Part shown: one piece after another, positions 17,861 to 27,084 of the stretch | Layout of the letters: each line of letters opens with the position of its first letter | Position numbering within the stretch: position 1 is the first letter of the stretch | From: Aliiglaciecola lipolytica E3 | GTDB taxonomy: Bacteria; Pseudomonadota; Gammaproteobacteria; Enterobacterales; Alteromonadaceae | NCBI RefSeq assembly: GCF_000314975.1 | Contig: NZ_BAEN01000076.1 | Span: forward strand, 496,001 to 560,000 | Length of the DNA: 64,000 nucleotides | Direction: 5' to 3' | Made by a program: the position numbers and the translations under genes | The notes under the pieces: generated by a model | The model's database searches: none | Told to the model about the DNA's origin: nothing | What the model saw: only the letters and a program-made list of their open reading frames with translations

Positions 17861-19588
17861 TTAACGTTTGTCGAACTTGCGTGCTTTACGTTTTGGTGGC
17901 TCTTCACTCCACTCACGTATTGCTAAACGTTGCCCAGCAACTCGCGTTTTCTGAAGAACCCCAAATGTATCGGCAGGCATGCCCTTTGGTAAGTCAACCG
18001 TACTAAAGCTGTCAAAGATTTCAATTGCACCAATATTTTTGCTGCTAATATTTGCTTCGTTTGCAATCGCGCCGACGATGTTACCTGGTTTTGCGCCATG
18101 AGTATGACCAACATCAATTCTATAACGTTGCATACCTTCATCTGGTTTGCTACTTCTGCTACGACCTTTTGAACCATCTCTAGGACCGCGATCACGTTCT
18201 CTACCGCTGCGAGGTGCGCGTTCACGCTCATTATACGAAGGTTTTGCGTTCAAGTCAGGACGGTCTCCTTCTTTGAGTATCAAAGGTTCGTCACCCTGAG
18301 CGATTTTAGCTAGAGCCGCCATGATTTTCTCAGGCGCAGCTTCGGTTTCTTTTTGAATCGATTCGACAATGGGTATCAAGCTTTCTATCGAGTCGTCTTG
18401 AATGGCTTCGATAACGCTGGTTTTGAAGCGTGAAAGACGTGTCTGATTGATTTCAGAAATCGACGGAATCGGCATTTGTTCAATGTTTTGCTTGGTTGCT
18501 TTTTCAATTGAAAATAACATACGTTTTTCGCGATGCGAGATAAATAATATTGCATCACCTTGACGACCAGCACGTCCAGTTCGACCAATTCTATGTACAT
18601 AAGATTCAGTATCATATGGTACATCATAGTTGATAACGTGGCTGACACGCTCAACATCCAATCCGCGTGCAACAACATCGGTCGCAACTAAGATATCGAT
18701 TTTACCTTGCTTAAGACGATCTACGGTTCTTTCTCTGGCATTCTGTGCAATGTCACCGTTTAGCGGTTCAACATCATAACCACGCGCAGATAATTTATCT
18801 GCTAGCTCGACTGTGGCGGTTTTAGTCCGTACGAAAATGATGACGCCATCAAATTCTTCTACTTCCATAATGCGAGTTAACGCTTCCAACTTGTGATGTC
18901 CGGCTACCTGACAAAAACGTTGTCTGATAGTGCTTGCGGTACTCACTTTTGACGCGATTTTTACATGTTTTGGATTATTCAAATAACGTTCAGTTATTTT
19001 TTTAATCGGCGCTGGCATCGTCGCTGAGAACAACGCTGTTTGACGAGTTTCAGGTGCATGACTCAAAATCCATTCAACGTCATCAATGAAGCCCATACGC
19101 AACATTTCATCTGCTTCGTCTAATACTAGAAAACGTAACTTGTCGAGTTTAAGAGTGCCACGTTTAATATGGTCTATTACCCGGCCAGGTGTACCCACTA
19201 CTACTTGCACGCCTCGCTTTAACTGACGAATCTGGTTGTCATAGGATTGACCACCGTAAATAGGTAACACGCGGATTTTTTTCGAAAAGCTTGCGTATAC
19301 CTGAAACGCTTCAGCGACTTGTATTGCTAATTCACGCGTTGGAGCCAATACTAATAGTTGAGTATAGTCAGCGTCGATATCTAAGTTAGCTAACATCGGT
19401 AATGCAAACGCGCCGGTTTTACCTGTTCCGGTTTGCGCCTGACCAAGCAGGTCATGGCCTTGTAATATTAGCGGTATACTCTCAGCCTGAATTGGAGACG
19501 GTTTCTCATATCCGACTTTTTCAATAGCTTGCAAGAGCGCTTCGGGTAGATTAAGTTCTTTAAATGTTATATCTGTAGTGCTGGTCAT
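17861..19588 (-). CDS. deaD: ATP-dependent DEAD-box RNA helicase DeaD (CsdA)
   Basis: A 575-aa RNA helicase used in ribosome assembly and mRNA unwinding, especially in the cold. Visible motifs: Q motif (KPSPIQAESIP), Walker A AQTGTGKT near residue 51, PTRELAIQ, TPGR, DEAD at 157-160, SAT at 188-190, and HRIGRTGRAGR. After the core comes a linker, then an Arg-rich stretch and the DbpA-type RNA-binding domain (RYRIDVGHTHGAKPGNIVGA to VDLPKGMP). It ends with a basic tail. It is somewhat shorter than the E. coli enzyme. A candidate promoter lies about 100 bases upstream, giving a leader as is usual for cold-regulated deaD genes. Confidence 0.95.
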   Translation of the reverse strand: MTSTTDITFKELNLPEALLQAIEKVGYEKPSPIQAESIPLILQGHDLLGQAQTGTGKTGAFALPMLANLDIDADYTQLLVLAPTRELAIQVAEAFQVYASFSKKIRVLPIYGGQSYDNQIRQLKRGVQVVVGTPGRVIDHIKRGTLKLDKLRFLVLDEADEMLRMGFIDDVEWILSHAPETRQTALFSATMPAPIKKITERYLNNPKHVKIASKVSTASTIRQRFCQVAGHHKLEALTRIMEVEEFDGVIIFVRTKTATVELADKLSARGYDVEPLNGDIAQNARERTVDRLKQGKIDILVATDVVARGLDVERVSHVINYDVPYDTESYVHRIGRTGRAGRQGDAILFISHREKRMLFSIEKATKQNIEQMPIPSISEINQTRLSRFKTSVIEAIQDDSIESLIPIVESIQKETEAAPEKIMAALAKIAQGDEPLILKEGDRPDLNAKPSYNERERAPRSGRERDRGPRDGSKGRSRSSKPDEGMQRYRIDVGHTHGAKPGNIVGAIANEANISSKNIGAIEIFDSFSTVDLPKGMPADTFGVLQKTRVAGQRLAIREWSEEPPKRKARKFDKR

Positions 19589-19909
19589 TCATGATCCCTG
19601 GTTACCGGATAAGTAATTAACTGACATCAGCTAACTACAGCTAAACAGGCAATCTTGAAAAGTGCCCAAAGGCCGGTATTGTTTAAAGCCGTAGTATATT
19701 AGATAACCTTATTTTAAGCCAACAAAGGACTCAATTCTGGCAATAAAATATTGATATTTAACGACTCATTAACCACGACTTAACATTAACAGATTAAATT
19801 TAATAAAAACGATGTTAATCTACATGTTTTTAAACGAAAAAACCTCTATTAAAAAAATATCAAGCCTTGTAGCATAGAGCTCAATAGAGATTAAGGAAGA
19901 GTTAATATT
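19589..19909. promoter_or_regulatory. Divergent region between deaD and the TPR lipoprotein gene
   Basis: A 321-base noncoding region. On the minus strand TTGGCT (19722-19717) and TATACT (19698-19693) are 18 bases apart and could be the deaD promoter, with a transcribed leader of about 98 bases. The plus-strand half is AT-rich with GGAAGAG before the TPR gene ATG. No ORF or RNA gene was seen. Confidence 0.45.
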
Positions 19910-22651
19910 ATGAGAAAGTTACTAATAGCAGTAAGCGTTAGCCTCATTCTAGGATGTACACAGAAAACCAGTGAAGAGCACCTAACGTCCGCTCAAGAAT
20001 TTATCGCTCAAAACAAACTTACATCAGCTGTTATTGAGCTAAAAAGTGCAGTTCAGGCAGATCCCAAAAATCCAACTGCCAGATTTGAATTAGGAAAGGT
20101 TTACCTAAAACAGAAGCAATATGAAAGTGCAGAAAAAGAACTTAATCGCGCACTTGAATATGGACAACCTGCATCTGATGTTATTCCCTTATTATCTCAG
20201 GCTTATCAAAATACTGGAGCTTATGCCGAATTGAGTGAAATTGATCACTCCGAAGCCGGCATGACACCAGAACAAGAAATTGAAGTAGGTTTCTTCAAGC
20301 TCCAATCTCTGGCTCAACTAGGTAAAGAAGCTGAAGCTAAATTACTTTTGGAACAACTCAGTACAATTAATGCTGACAGTGTTTATACCGGATTAGTTGA
20401 AGTGTTCGGTTATGTGCTCAATCAAGATGTTGATGGCGCGCTGAGTAAAACGGAGTTACTTGCGAAGCAATATCCCGAAAATGCGGATGTGCTAAAACTG
20501 CAAGGGCAATTGTATCTGCGCACGCAACAAGCAGATAAAGCCGCAGAAGTTTATGTCAATTATTTGGAAGTATATCCAGAAGACACGCAAATTGTTTTTG
20601 TATTGGCCAAATTACTAGTTGATTCAGGCAAGATTCAAGAAGCCGAACCTTATATCGATCAACTTCTGGCTATTAGCCAAGAAAACCCGCTATTAAATCA
20701 ATTAAAAAGTGTCGTGAGCGCGGCTAATAACAAACACGAAGATGCGCAAAAATACGCGGAAAAAGCCATTCAAAGTGGTCGAGGAGACCCAGTTTTACGA
20801 TTAATTGCCGGTTATGCAGCATATGTGCTTAATGATTTTGAAGCGGCGAATACCCATCTATCTTACATTGCTAGTTCATTGCCGCCTAATCATCCAGCCT
20901 TAAAAATGTTAGCCGCTAGCCAACTAGAACTAGGGTTGTCTGATCAAGCCACTGATGTTTTAAATATGTTTGGTGAAGTTACTGAAGACGACGCTAAACT
21001 GTTTTCTAAAGCGGGTTATGAATTAATTCGAGCGGGTAATTTAAACGAAGCCAAAGAAGTGGTGGCGCGTTCAGCTGAAATTAGTCGCTCTGCAGAAGAC
21101 TTGACCCGTTTAGGTGTATTAAGACTTTCGCTAAATGATGTCAGCGGGATTATCGATTTAGAGAATGCGTTAGAACAAAGTCCAGATATGGATGTGACTC
21201 GTGCCACTCTAGCGAATGCTTATTTGGTTACTCGTCAGTATGATAAAGCCCAAGAGTTGGCAGATGAGTGGATTGCTAATAACCCCGAAGATTTTAAGGG
21301 TTACATGCTGGCCGGTGAAGTTGCTAGCAAACAAGGGGATTTTGATACCGCCATAGAGCAGTATCAAAAAGCGGAATCAAAAGACGCCGAAAATGGCTTG
21401 GTTAAACTAGCTATCGCCAATTTAGATTTGATGAAAGGCGATACGGATTCTGGGCATAAAAAGTTGTTGGCGATTTTAGATAAAAAGCCTGACTTTATTC
21501 CTGCGCTTGCTTCCTATTATTTGTCTCATCGTCAATTAAAAGAAAACGCTAAGGGCATGGAGCCTGCGTTGGCTGCTCTGAAAAATCAACCACAAAGCCC
21601 TGAATTGAGTCTATTAGTCGGCCGTATGTACTTAACGGAACAAAATTGGAATAAAGTGTTATCAACCGTTGAGGTGATTCCGGAGGATGACAATACGCCA
21701 CCCTCATACTGGAATTTAAAAGGTAAAGCGTTATTAGGTAAAGGCGGTATTGCAGATGCTAATCAACACTATGATAAATGGTTGGCCAAGTATCCAAATA
21801 GTAAAGATGCCAATATGGGGAAAATGCTGTTACTCGATGCAAAAGGTGAGTTTGTCGAAGGCGCTGAATTGAGTAGTCGTTTTCTTGAAGCTAGAGATGA
21901 TTTAAGTGTTGAAGTGTTAAGAACGCATTTTCTGGTCATGTCTCGTCAATTTGAAGAAGCCGAAAAAGCATTTGCAGCACTTCCAGAGAAAACACAAGAG
22001 CTACCTGTAGCAAAAGGTTTTAAAGCTAGAATGCAGGTAGCTAATGGTGAGTTTTCGACTGCTATAGATAATTCTAAGGCGGTGTATGAGGCAATTCCGA
22101 ACAGTCGAAATGCAGTGTTGTTAGCGGTTAATTTAGAAAGGTTGGATAAAAAAGAAGAAGCTTTGGCCTTACTGCAAAAGCACGCAGAAGCCTATCCTAA
22201 TGATATTGCAGTCAAAATGATGATCGCTGAACGTCAAATTAGCGGTGATGAGCAAAATGCGATTGCAACCTACGAAAAAACCTTGGAGCTTAACCCTAAT
22301 AACTTTGTTGTGCTGAACAATTTAGCCTATCTCTATACACAGAATGGACGTCTAAAAGAAGCAGAGAAATATGCGAAGCAAGCAGTCGATCAACATCCAA
22401 ATAATCCCGACGCTGTAGATACGTTAGCACAAGCGTTAATGAAGCAAGAAAAATATGATGATGCGTTGAGATACTATGATCGTGTCATTAATGATTCGAT
22501 GACAAATAATGAAATTTATCTAAATTACGTGGAAGTGTTGCTTGCTAGTGGTAACAATACACTAGGCAGACGCAAGCTCGCAGAACGTAAGTTCACCGAT
22601 GAAGAGATTGTTTCTCGAGCTAACAGTCTGAAGAAGCAATACGGTTTATAG
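19910..22651 (+). CDS. PrsT-like TPR-repeat lipoprotein
   Basis: A 913-aa tetratricopeptide protein. The lipobox LILGC places the acylated Cys at residue 16, so it is anchored to a membrane and faces the periplasm. The rest is almost wholly TPR repeats, for example ARFELGKVYLKQKQYESAEKELNRALE and FVVLNNLAYLYTQNGRLKEAEKYAKQAVDQHPNNPDAVDTLAQAL. Length, lipobox and repeat layout match the PrsT family associated with PEP-CTERM/exosortase exopolysaccharide systems. No exosortase, PEP-CTERM protein or polysaccharide gene is in the window, so the role here is uncertain. It may scaffold envelope or polysaccharide assembly. It appears monocistronic with its own terminator. Confidence 0.75.
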   Translation: MRKLLIAVSVSLILGCTQKTSEEHLTSAQEFIAQNKLTSAVIELKSAVQADPKNPTARFELGKVYLKQKQYESAEKELNRALEYGQPASDVIPLLSQAYQNTGAYAELSEIDHSEAGMTPEQEIEVGFFKLQSLAQLGKEAEAKLLLEQLSTINADSVYTGLVEVFGYVLNQDVDGALSKTELLAKQYPENADVLKLQGQLYLRTQQADKAAEVYVNYLEVYPEDTQIVFVLAKLLVDSGKIQEAEPYIDQLLAISQENPLLNQLKSVVSAANNKHEDAQKYAEKAIQSGRGDPVLRLIAGYAAYVLNDFEAANTHLSYIASSLPPNHPALKMLAASQLELGLSDQATDVLNMFGEVTEDDAKLFSKAGYELIRAGNLNEAKEVVARSAEISRSAEDLTRLGVLRLSLNDVSGIIDLENALEQSPDMDVTRATLANAYLVTRQYDKAQELADEWIANNPEDFKGYMLAGEVASKQGDFDTAIEQYQKAESKDAENGLVKLAIANLDLMKGDTDSGHKKLLAILDKKPDFIPALASYYLSHRQLKENAKGMEPALAALKNQPQSPELSLLVGRMYLTEQNWNKVLSTVEVIPEDDNTPPSYWNLKGKALLGKGGIADANQHYDKWLAKYPNSKDANMGKMLLLDAKGEFVEGAELSSRFLEARDDLSVEVLRTHFLVMSRQFEEAEKAFAALPEKTQELPVAKGFKARMQVANGEFSTAIDNSKAVYEAIPNSRNAVLLAVNLERLDKKEEALALLQKHAEAYPNDIAVKMMIAERQISGDEQNAIATYEKTLELNPNNFVVLNNLAYLYTQNGRLKEAEKYAKQAVDQHPNNPDAVDTLAQALMKQEKYDDALRYYDRVINDSMTNNEIYLNYVEVLLASGNNTLGRRKLAERKFTDEEIVSRANSLKKQYGL

Positions 22652-22685
22652 TTTGTTGAGGCACACGAATAAAACTTAAAAAATA

Positions 22686-22709
22686 AAAAGGGAGCATTCG
22701 CTCCCTTTT
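22686..22709. terminator. Intrinsic terminator, usable on both strands
   Basis: AAAAGGGAGC, ATTC, GCTCCCTTTT: a perfect 10-bp stem with a tetraloop. It lies 34 bases after the TPR lipoprotein stop and 28 bases beyond the end of the small minus-strand ORF. Confidence 0.85.
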
Positions 22710-22736
22710 CAATATTTTAGATATAGATTAAAAAAT

Positions 22737-22910
22737 CTACTTTTCTTGTCTGTAATTTTTACACTCACTGGAGACTGGAAACTTAACCACATTATTGAGT
22801 GATTTTGTGGTTTTTTGGTTCGAACTTTCCCTATTCAGATCTATACAAATTAACTTAAAAGACTTACCAGACAAGTGCTTGAACGGTTCTGAGACTCTTT
22901 TAATACGCAT
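22737..22910 (-). CDS. Possible small protein, 57 aa, unrecognised
   Basis: ATG at 22910 opens a 57-codon frame ending TAG, just before a terminator hairpin in the right orientation. The product is basic and polar (begins MRIKRVSEPF, ends KNYRQEK), with two Cys and no membrane segment or known motif. GGA lies about 9 bases upstream of the ATG, a weak ribosome site. A perfect hairpin lies 26 bases upstream. Nothing in the sequence names a function. It may be a chance ORF; the terminator behind it and the otherwise gene-free 609-base gap are the reasons for listing it. Confidence 0.3.
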   Translation of the reverse strand: MRIKRVSEPFKHLSGKSFKLICIDLNRESSNQKTTKSLNNVVKFPVSSECKNYRQEK

Positions 22911-22935
22911 AATTTTATTCCATTTGTGATTTGTA

Positions 22936-22962
22936 CAATAGTCAAAAAAACCTCGACTATTG
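22936..22962. repeat. Perfect hairpin upstream of the small ORF
   Basis: CAATAGTC and GACTATTG form an 8-bp perfect inverted repeat around an 11-base loop. On the minus strand the loop carries seven T. It may be a terminator of an upstream minus-strand transcript or a leader structure. Confidence 0.4.
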
Positions 22963-23260
22963 GTTTAATCTTTCATTACTAGCATTGCTTAAGCGAAAAC
23001 AATGCCAGTTTTAAACATCTACATAATACAGCTATCAGCCCCTTTTGTGGTTATTAAATTTACCTAAAAGTTATATTTAGCTATACTTTTGACGCTTGTG
23101 TCCATTCATTACGTTGATTCGCCAATTAATTTTGACGCTCTATATTTATAGTGTAATTTATGCCCAATTACTCTCACTTAAAGGCAATTAAATGCCAAAC
23201 AAGTGAACATAAATGTTTACATCTTGCTTGGCTGACTGTAGTTAATGATATTGCGGGAGA

Positions 23261-24103
23261 TTAATTAGAAATCTTATTAGTCGTGTTGCCCAGTGGCTTA
23301 GATTGGTCAAGTTGTTGTATTTGAGTTTGAATATCTGTCAGCTGCTTAGCTAAATCAGATAAAGTAGGTTCACCTAATTCAGCCATTTTTTCTTTTCTAG
23401 CCTTTTCGTTTTCCTGCTCCATGACATTGACCACTATACCAATCACCATATTTAAGAACGCAAATGCGCTCAGGAAAATGAAGGTAAGATAGAATATCCA
23501 GCTAAACGGATAAACTTCCATGGTTTCATACATTACATCTGTCCAGTCTTCAAAAGTCATTACCCTAAAGAGGGTAAGCATTGACACGGTAATATCACCC
23601 CAAAGTACCGGATTGATGTGTTCAAATAACGTACTTCCTATTGCACCGTAGATATAAAAAATTATAAACATCAACAGCATAACGTAACCCAGTTGAGGCA
23701 TTGCTTTTATCAGTGAGGTTAATAGCAAACGCAGTTCTGGGATAATGGAGACCATTCTCAGTACTCTGAATACTCTCACTAATCGTGCAATGATCGCCAT
23801 GTCAGTGTCATCTGCAGGTATCACACTTACCAACACAATTAAGGTATCGAATATATTCCAAAAGTTCTTAAAGAAGTCTCGTTTCCGGGGCTCGGCAAAA
23901 AAGCGGATTGTGATTTCGGTAAGGAAAAAGAAAGTGATAAACCAATCCAGAAAAGTGGTAACCGAGATCAGGGTCGCTGACATTTCATAGGTCTTTGCTC
24001 CTACTAATAATGCCGAGAAAATGATCACTGAGATTACAACAAGTTCGAAAATCTTATTTGAACGAATTTTAATAAACTGAGCTTTTAGAGCAGACGCATT
24101 CAT
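23261..24103 (-). CDS. Voltage-gated-type cation channel (single six-helix domain)
   Basis: A 280-aa inner-membrane ion transport protein with the S1-S6 plan of bacterial NaChBac-type channels. S4 carries regularly spaced Arg (RLVRVFRVLRM, residues 107-117). The pore motif is TFEDWTD at residues 183-189, followed by VMYETM. S6 is about 201-229, then a charged helix (EQENEKARKEKMAEL) and a Gln-rich coiled-coil tail for tetramer assembly. Classical bacterial sodium channels have TLESW in the pore. The motif here looks more like the ExWTD motif of animal calcium channels, so ion selectivity cannot be assumed. It appears monocistronic. The ATG at 24103 opens a normal cytoplasmic N-terminus. Confidence 0.85.
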   Translation of the reverse strand: MNASALKAQFIKIRSNKIFELVVISVIIFSALLVGAKTYEMSATLISVTTFLDWFITFFFLTEITIRFFAEPRKRDFFKNFWNIFDTLIVLVSVIPADDTDMAIIARLVRVFRVLRMVSIIPELRLLLTSLIKAMPQLGYVMLLMFIIFYIYGAIGSTLFEHINPVLWGDITVSMLTLFRVMTFEDWTDVMYETMEVYPFSWIFYLTFIFLSAFAFLNMVIGIVVNVMEQENEKARKEKMAELGEPTLSDLAKQLTDIQTQIQQLDQSKPLGNTTNKISN

Positions 24104-24177
24104 GTAAAGTGAAATCCAAAGACGGGGTTAATCAAAAGCGCCAATATAATAACAAACAGGCTGGCATTAAGAACATA

Positions 24178-24211
24178 AAAAATCCGCTGCAGAAAACTAC
24201 AACGGATTTTT
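24178..24211 (-). terminator. Intrinsic terminator of tolC
   Basis: AAAAATCCG and CGGATTTTT frame an inner TGTAG/CTGCA pairing (one wobble) with a TTTT loop on the minus strand, giving a nearly continuous stem followed by T5. It begins 19 bases after the tolC stop. Confidence 0.75.
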
Positions 24212-24229
24212 AAACTATATTGCCAAAGA

Positions 24230-25630
24230 CTAAGAAGCGGATCTAAGTCCTCGGTTAATATCAATAAGATCTTGTTCTGTTAAGTTTCCTGCAGAACGCT
24301 TCAAGGTCATGACAGCTGAAATGAAATCGTAGCGTGCTCCGGCAAGGTTTCGACGTGCGTCAAATAGATTTCGCGTACTATTTAATACATCAACAATGGT
24401 ACGTGTACCCACATCGAAACCCGCTTCAGTTGCTTGCAAGGCACTTTGCGCCGAAACCACGGCTTGCTCTAAGGCGCGGATAGTGGAGGTTGCTGCCACT
24501 ACGTCATTATAAGAGCTGCGAATTGAACGCACTGTTGAACGATGGGCTAGCTCAAGACTTTCACTGGCAGAGATAAAGTTATACTTTGCCTGTGCTGTTT
24601 GAGAACTCACTCTACCACCAGAATAAATCGGAACATTCAATTGTATGCCAATCGAATCGTTATCTCTTGTTGGTAGACTACTATTACCATTCAGTTCTGT
24701 ATCATTGCTACCAATGGACGCTGTTAATGAAACAGTAGGGTAATGGCCAGCACGAGCATTTTTGATATCGTCTTTGGCGATTTCAGTGGCTAATTTGCTA
24801 ACCATTAAGTCGAGATTTTTTTCTTCTGCAATTTCTAGCCAGCCGTCAACACGCTCAGGTATTGGTCTGGAAGCCGTAAAGCTTTCTGTATTTAGTACCG
24901 AGAGGTTGTCATGGTATTTACCTGTGATTTCACGCAACTCTTCGAGGCGTAACTCAACTAAGTTTTCTGCAACGATCTCTTGTGCAACTGTATTATCAAA
25001 GTTAGCTTGAGCTTCGTGCACGTCAGTAATTGCGGTTAATCCTACTTCAAATCGTTGTTTAGTTTGTTCCAATTGACGCTCAATTGCGCGTTTTTCGGCT
25101 TTTACAAACTCTAAACCGTCCTGAGCACGTAGCACAGCTAAATAGGCAATAGTGGTTCTCACTATCAATTCTTGTTTAGCCAATGCATAGGTAGTGTCAC
25201 TTTGCTGTGCGACTTTTTCTGCGCGATTTAGGCCTACCCAATTTTGGTGATCATAAATTGATAAGGATAAATTTATATCCCAACCTAAATTTTTACTTTG
25301 ATTGTTAAAAATTGAAACCTCTGTTGTCGTAACAGGATCACCATTTTGATCTAATACGGGTTCATTTGTAGACGGGTCTAAAACAGGTACAGTTGTGAAA
25401 TTGAATTGATCACTTGTACTATCTGTATAGCCAATCACCCCTGATATCTGTGGCAACAAATTTGCTCGTGATATTGAAATGCCTTCAAAGGCTGCGTCAC
25501 GATCCGCTTTCGCTTTATTGATCGTAGGATCTTGTTCCAGTGCGCGTTGATACACCTGATAAAGATCATCTGCATAGGCTTGAGTGGCCACGCTAAAGCC
25601 AATAAGCAGAGACAGAATTGATTTTTTCAT
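24230..25630 (-). CDS. tolC: TolC outer-membrane efflux channel
   Basis: A 466-aa outer-membrane channel protein used by tripartite efflux pumps and type I secretion. Residues 1-20 form the signal peptide (ends QAYA, mature DDLYQVYQRALEQDP). Two OEP repeats follow, each with long coiled helices (LNRAEKVAQQSDTTYALAKQELIVRTTIAYLAVLRAQ; later SGGRVSSQTAQAKYNF and FDVGTRTIVDVLNS). These are the landmark TolC motifs. It diverges from nudF, exactly as in E. coli, where tolC heads the neighbouring nudF-yqiB-cpdA-yqiA-parE cluster. No pump genes are adjacent. Confidence 0.95.
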   Translation of the reverse strand: MKKSILSLLIGFSVATQAYADDLYQVYQRALEQDPTINKAKADRDAAFEGISISRANLLPQISGVIGYTDSTSDQFNFTTVPVLDPSTNEPVLDQNGDPVTTTEVSIFNNQSKNLGWDINLSLSIYDHQNWVGLNRAEKVAQQSDTTYALAKQELIVRTTIAYLAVLRAQDGLEFVKAEKRAIERQLEQTKQRFEVGLTAITDVHEAQANFDNTVAQEIVAENLVELRLEELREITGKYHDNLSVLNTESFTASRPIPERVDGWLEIAEEKNLDLMVSKLATEIAKDDIKNARAGHYPTVSLTASIGSNDTELNGNSSLPTRDNDSIGIQLNVPIYSGGRVSSQTAQAKYNFISASESLELAHRSTVRSIRSSYNDVVAATSTIRALEQAVVSAQSALQATEAGFDVGTRTIVDVLNSTRNLFDARRNLAGARYDFISAVMTLKRSAGNLTEQDLIDINRGLRSAS

Positions 25631-26008
25631 TTGCTTTCCTATTTATGTTCCGTAATGTACTGCATGATGCTGTTATATTCAGTTATTTTTATTTCAGGTC
25701 AAATTGTAATTAAATCAAGCGCTAACCGAAAATGATAAGTAGTAACAGTATCCTATGAAGTGTAACAGAATATGTTTATCAGAAACTATGTTCTGTTAAT
25801 TTTAAGTTGAATCCAATGGCTAAGAAGTACCATCGATAACGTTAAAACCATCAAACTACATCAGCTTGTCCACGCAAAAATACGTGTCGCTACACTTCCA
25901 TTTTGGATTGGGTTAAATTGTAACGCTATTAAGCTATGGGAATGACAATTTATCAAGGTAACTCAACGGATAAATTGGTAGAACTGTACTAAATTTGGAG
26001 ATTAAAAA
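25631..26008. promoter_or_regulatory. Divergent promoter region of tolC and nudF
   Basis: A 378-base noncoding region between divergent genes, with no ORF of note. It must hold promoters for tolC and the nudF operon. I found no strong consensus pair by eye. GGAG at 25998-26001 serves the nudF TTG start. Confidence 0.4.
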
Positions 26009-26635
26009 TTGAAGCCATTTCCAATGTTTACGAAACACGATTTAAAAATTAATAAAACTGAATCACTCTATAGCGGTTTTTTTAAGCTGATCGATTATCA
26101 ATTTACCCACCGCTTATTCAACGGCGGATGGAGCAAAACTATTTCCAGAGAAGTTTTGGAACGAGGTCATGCTGTAGCCGTATTGTTATTTGATCCAGTG
26201 CTAGATGAATTTGTGTTTATTGAGCAGTTTAGAATAGGAGCGTATGCCACCAGTGAAACACCTTGGTTGATTGAGGTTGTAGCTGGCATGATTGAACAAG
26301 GTGAGGAAGTAGAAGAAGTATGTCGGCGCGAGGCATTTGAAGAATCAGGCGTGGTTGTTAAGCGTTTACACAAAGCGTTGAGTTACCTTTCAAGCCCGGG
26401 CGGCACCACCGAGCGTATACATATTTATATTGGTGAAGTGGATGCATCTTCTGCGCAAGGTGTACATGGTTTAGAAGACGAAAGTGAAGATATATTAGTG
26501 CGCAGGGTAACTAAGTTAGAAGCAATTGATTGGCTGAATGAAGGCAAAATCGATAACGCTGCGGCGCTTATCGCGTTACAATGGTTTCTTTTAAACGAAC
26601 AGAAAGTACGTGATATCTGGCATGAAAATAACTAA
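26009..26635 (+). CDS. nudF: ADP-ribose diphosphatase (Nudix hydrolase)
   Basis: A 208-aa Nudix enzyme that cleaves ADP-ribose to AMP and ribose 5-phosphate. The Nudix box is visible as GMIEQGEEVEEVCRREAFEESG, with the REAFEE metal-binding core, and an N-terminal YRGFF-like strand (LYSGFFKLIDYQFTHRLFNGG) precedes it. Close to E. coli NudF over the whole length. The start is TTG at 26009 with GGAG 7 bases upstream. An ATG five codons later is possible. First gene of nudF-yqiB-cpdA-yqiA-parE. Confidence 0.93.
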   Translation: MKPFPMFTKHDLKINKTESLYSGFFKLIDYQFTHRLFNGGWSKTISREVLERGHAVAVLLFDPVLDEFVFIEQFRIGAYATSETPWLIEVVAGMIEQGEEVEEVCRREAFEESGVVVKRLHKALSYLSSPGGTTERIHIYIGEVDASSAQGVHGLEDESEDILVRRVTKLEAIDWLNEGKIDNAAALIALQWFLLNEQKVRDIWHENN

Positions 26636-27068
26636 TAAACAACGCAAATATGTTCCTGACCTTCCGTCGTTGCTGGCGGTTTGTGAGGCCAATTATGCGC
26701 GTTTACTTCGTTTGCTGCCAGATTGTGACACTGTGACATTGAGCTATTCCTTCGAAATCAATGAAGGTCTCTATTATCGAGTCAAAATTCTCGATAGTAG
26801 CCGTTACACCAGCACAGTAGAGTTAGCGCAGCTAGCCAATGGCGTGCCTACGTATATGCGTCCAGTCATGCAAGTGCGCCTTTATCATGACGCCAATGTG
26901 GCAGAAGTGTTGAGTGCTCAATATATAGGCTCTTTGAAACCAAGTTATGCCTATCCAAATACTCACATGCATCAACCCAATGAAAAAGAAATGACCAATC
27001 GGTTTTTGGCTGAATGGTTAGCATTTTGCCTACGCCATGCGGAATCAATAGGCTCCTCAGAAATTTAA
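26622..27068 (+). CDS. yqiB: DUF1249 protein YqiB
   Basis: A 148-aa protein of the DUF1249 family found next to nudF and cpdA in many gammaproteobacteria. Recognisable stretches are KYVPDLPSLLAVCEANYARLLRLLP and the QVRLYHDANVAEVLS strand. The ATG at 26622 overlaps the nudF end by 14 bases; a start 12 bases earlier is possible. Function unknown. Conservation of the neighbourhood suggests a link to nucleotide metabolism, but that is inference. Confidence 0.88.
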   Translation: MKITNKQRKYVPDLPSLLAVCEANYARLLRLLPDCDTVTLSYSFEINEGLYYRVKILDSSRYTSTVELAQLANGVPTYMRPVMQVRLYHDANVAEVLSAQYIGSLKPSYAYPNTHMHQPNEKEMTNRFLAEWLAFCLRHAESIGSSEI

Positions 27069-27084
27069 CTAAGTTTAATGAATT

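Larger units (their letters stand above)
22652..23260. other. 609-base interval with a terminator, a possible small ORF and a hairpin
   Basis: This long interval holds the PrsT-like gene terminator (22686-22709), a 57-codon minus-strand ORF and a perfect hairpin, all listed separately. The remainder, 22963-23260, is AT-rich and shows no ORF with a ribosome site. It is the 3' side of the ion-channel gene. Confidence 0.5.

Noticed and set aside
17923-18687. Two minus-strand ORFs of about 100 codons within deaD in other frames
   Set aside because: They lie wholly inside a well-supported helicase gene, have no ribosome site and show no family features.
22982-23005. GCATTG/CAATGC inverted repeat in the 609-base gap
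   Set aside because: Six-base arms with a 12-base spacer are likely by chance in AT-rich DNA, and no gene start lies near.
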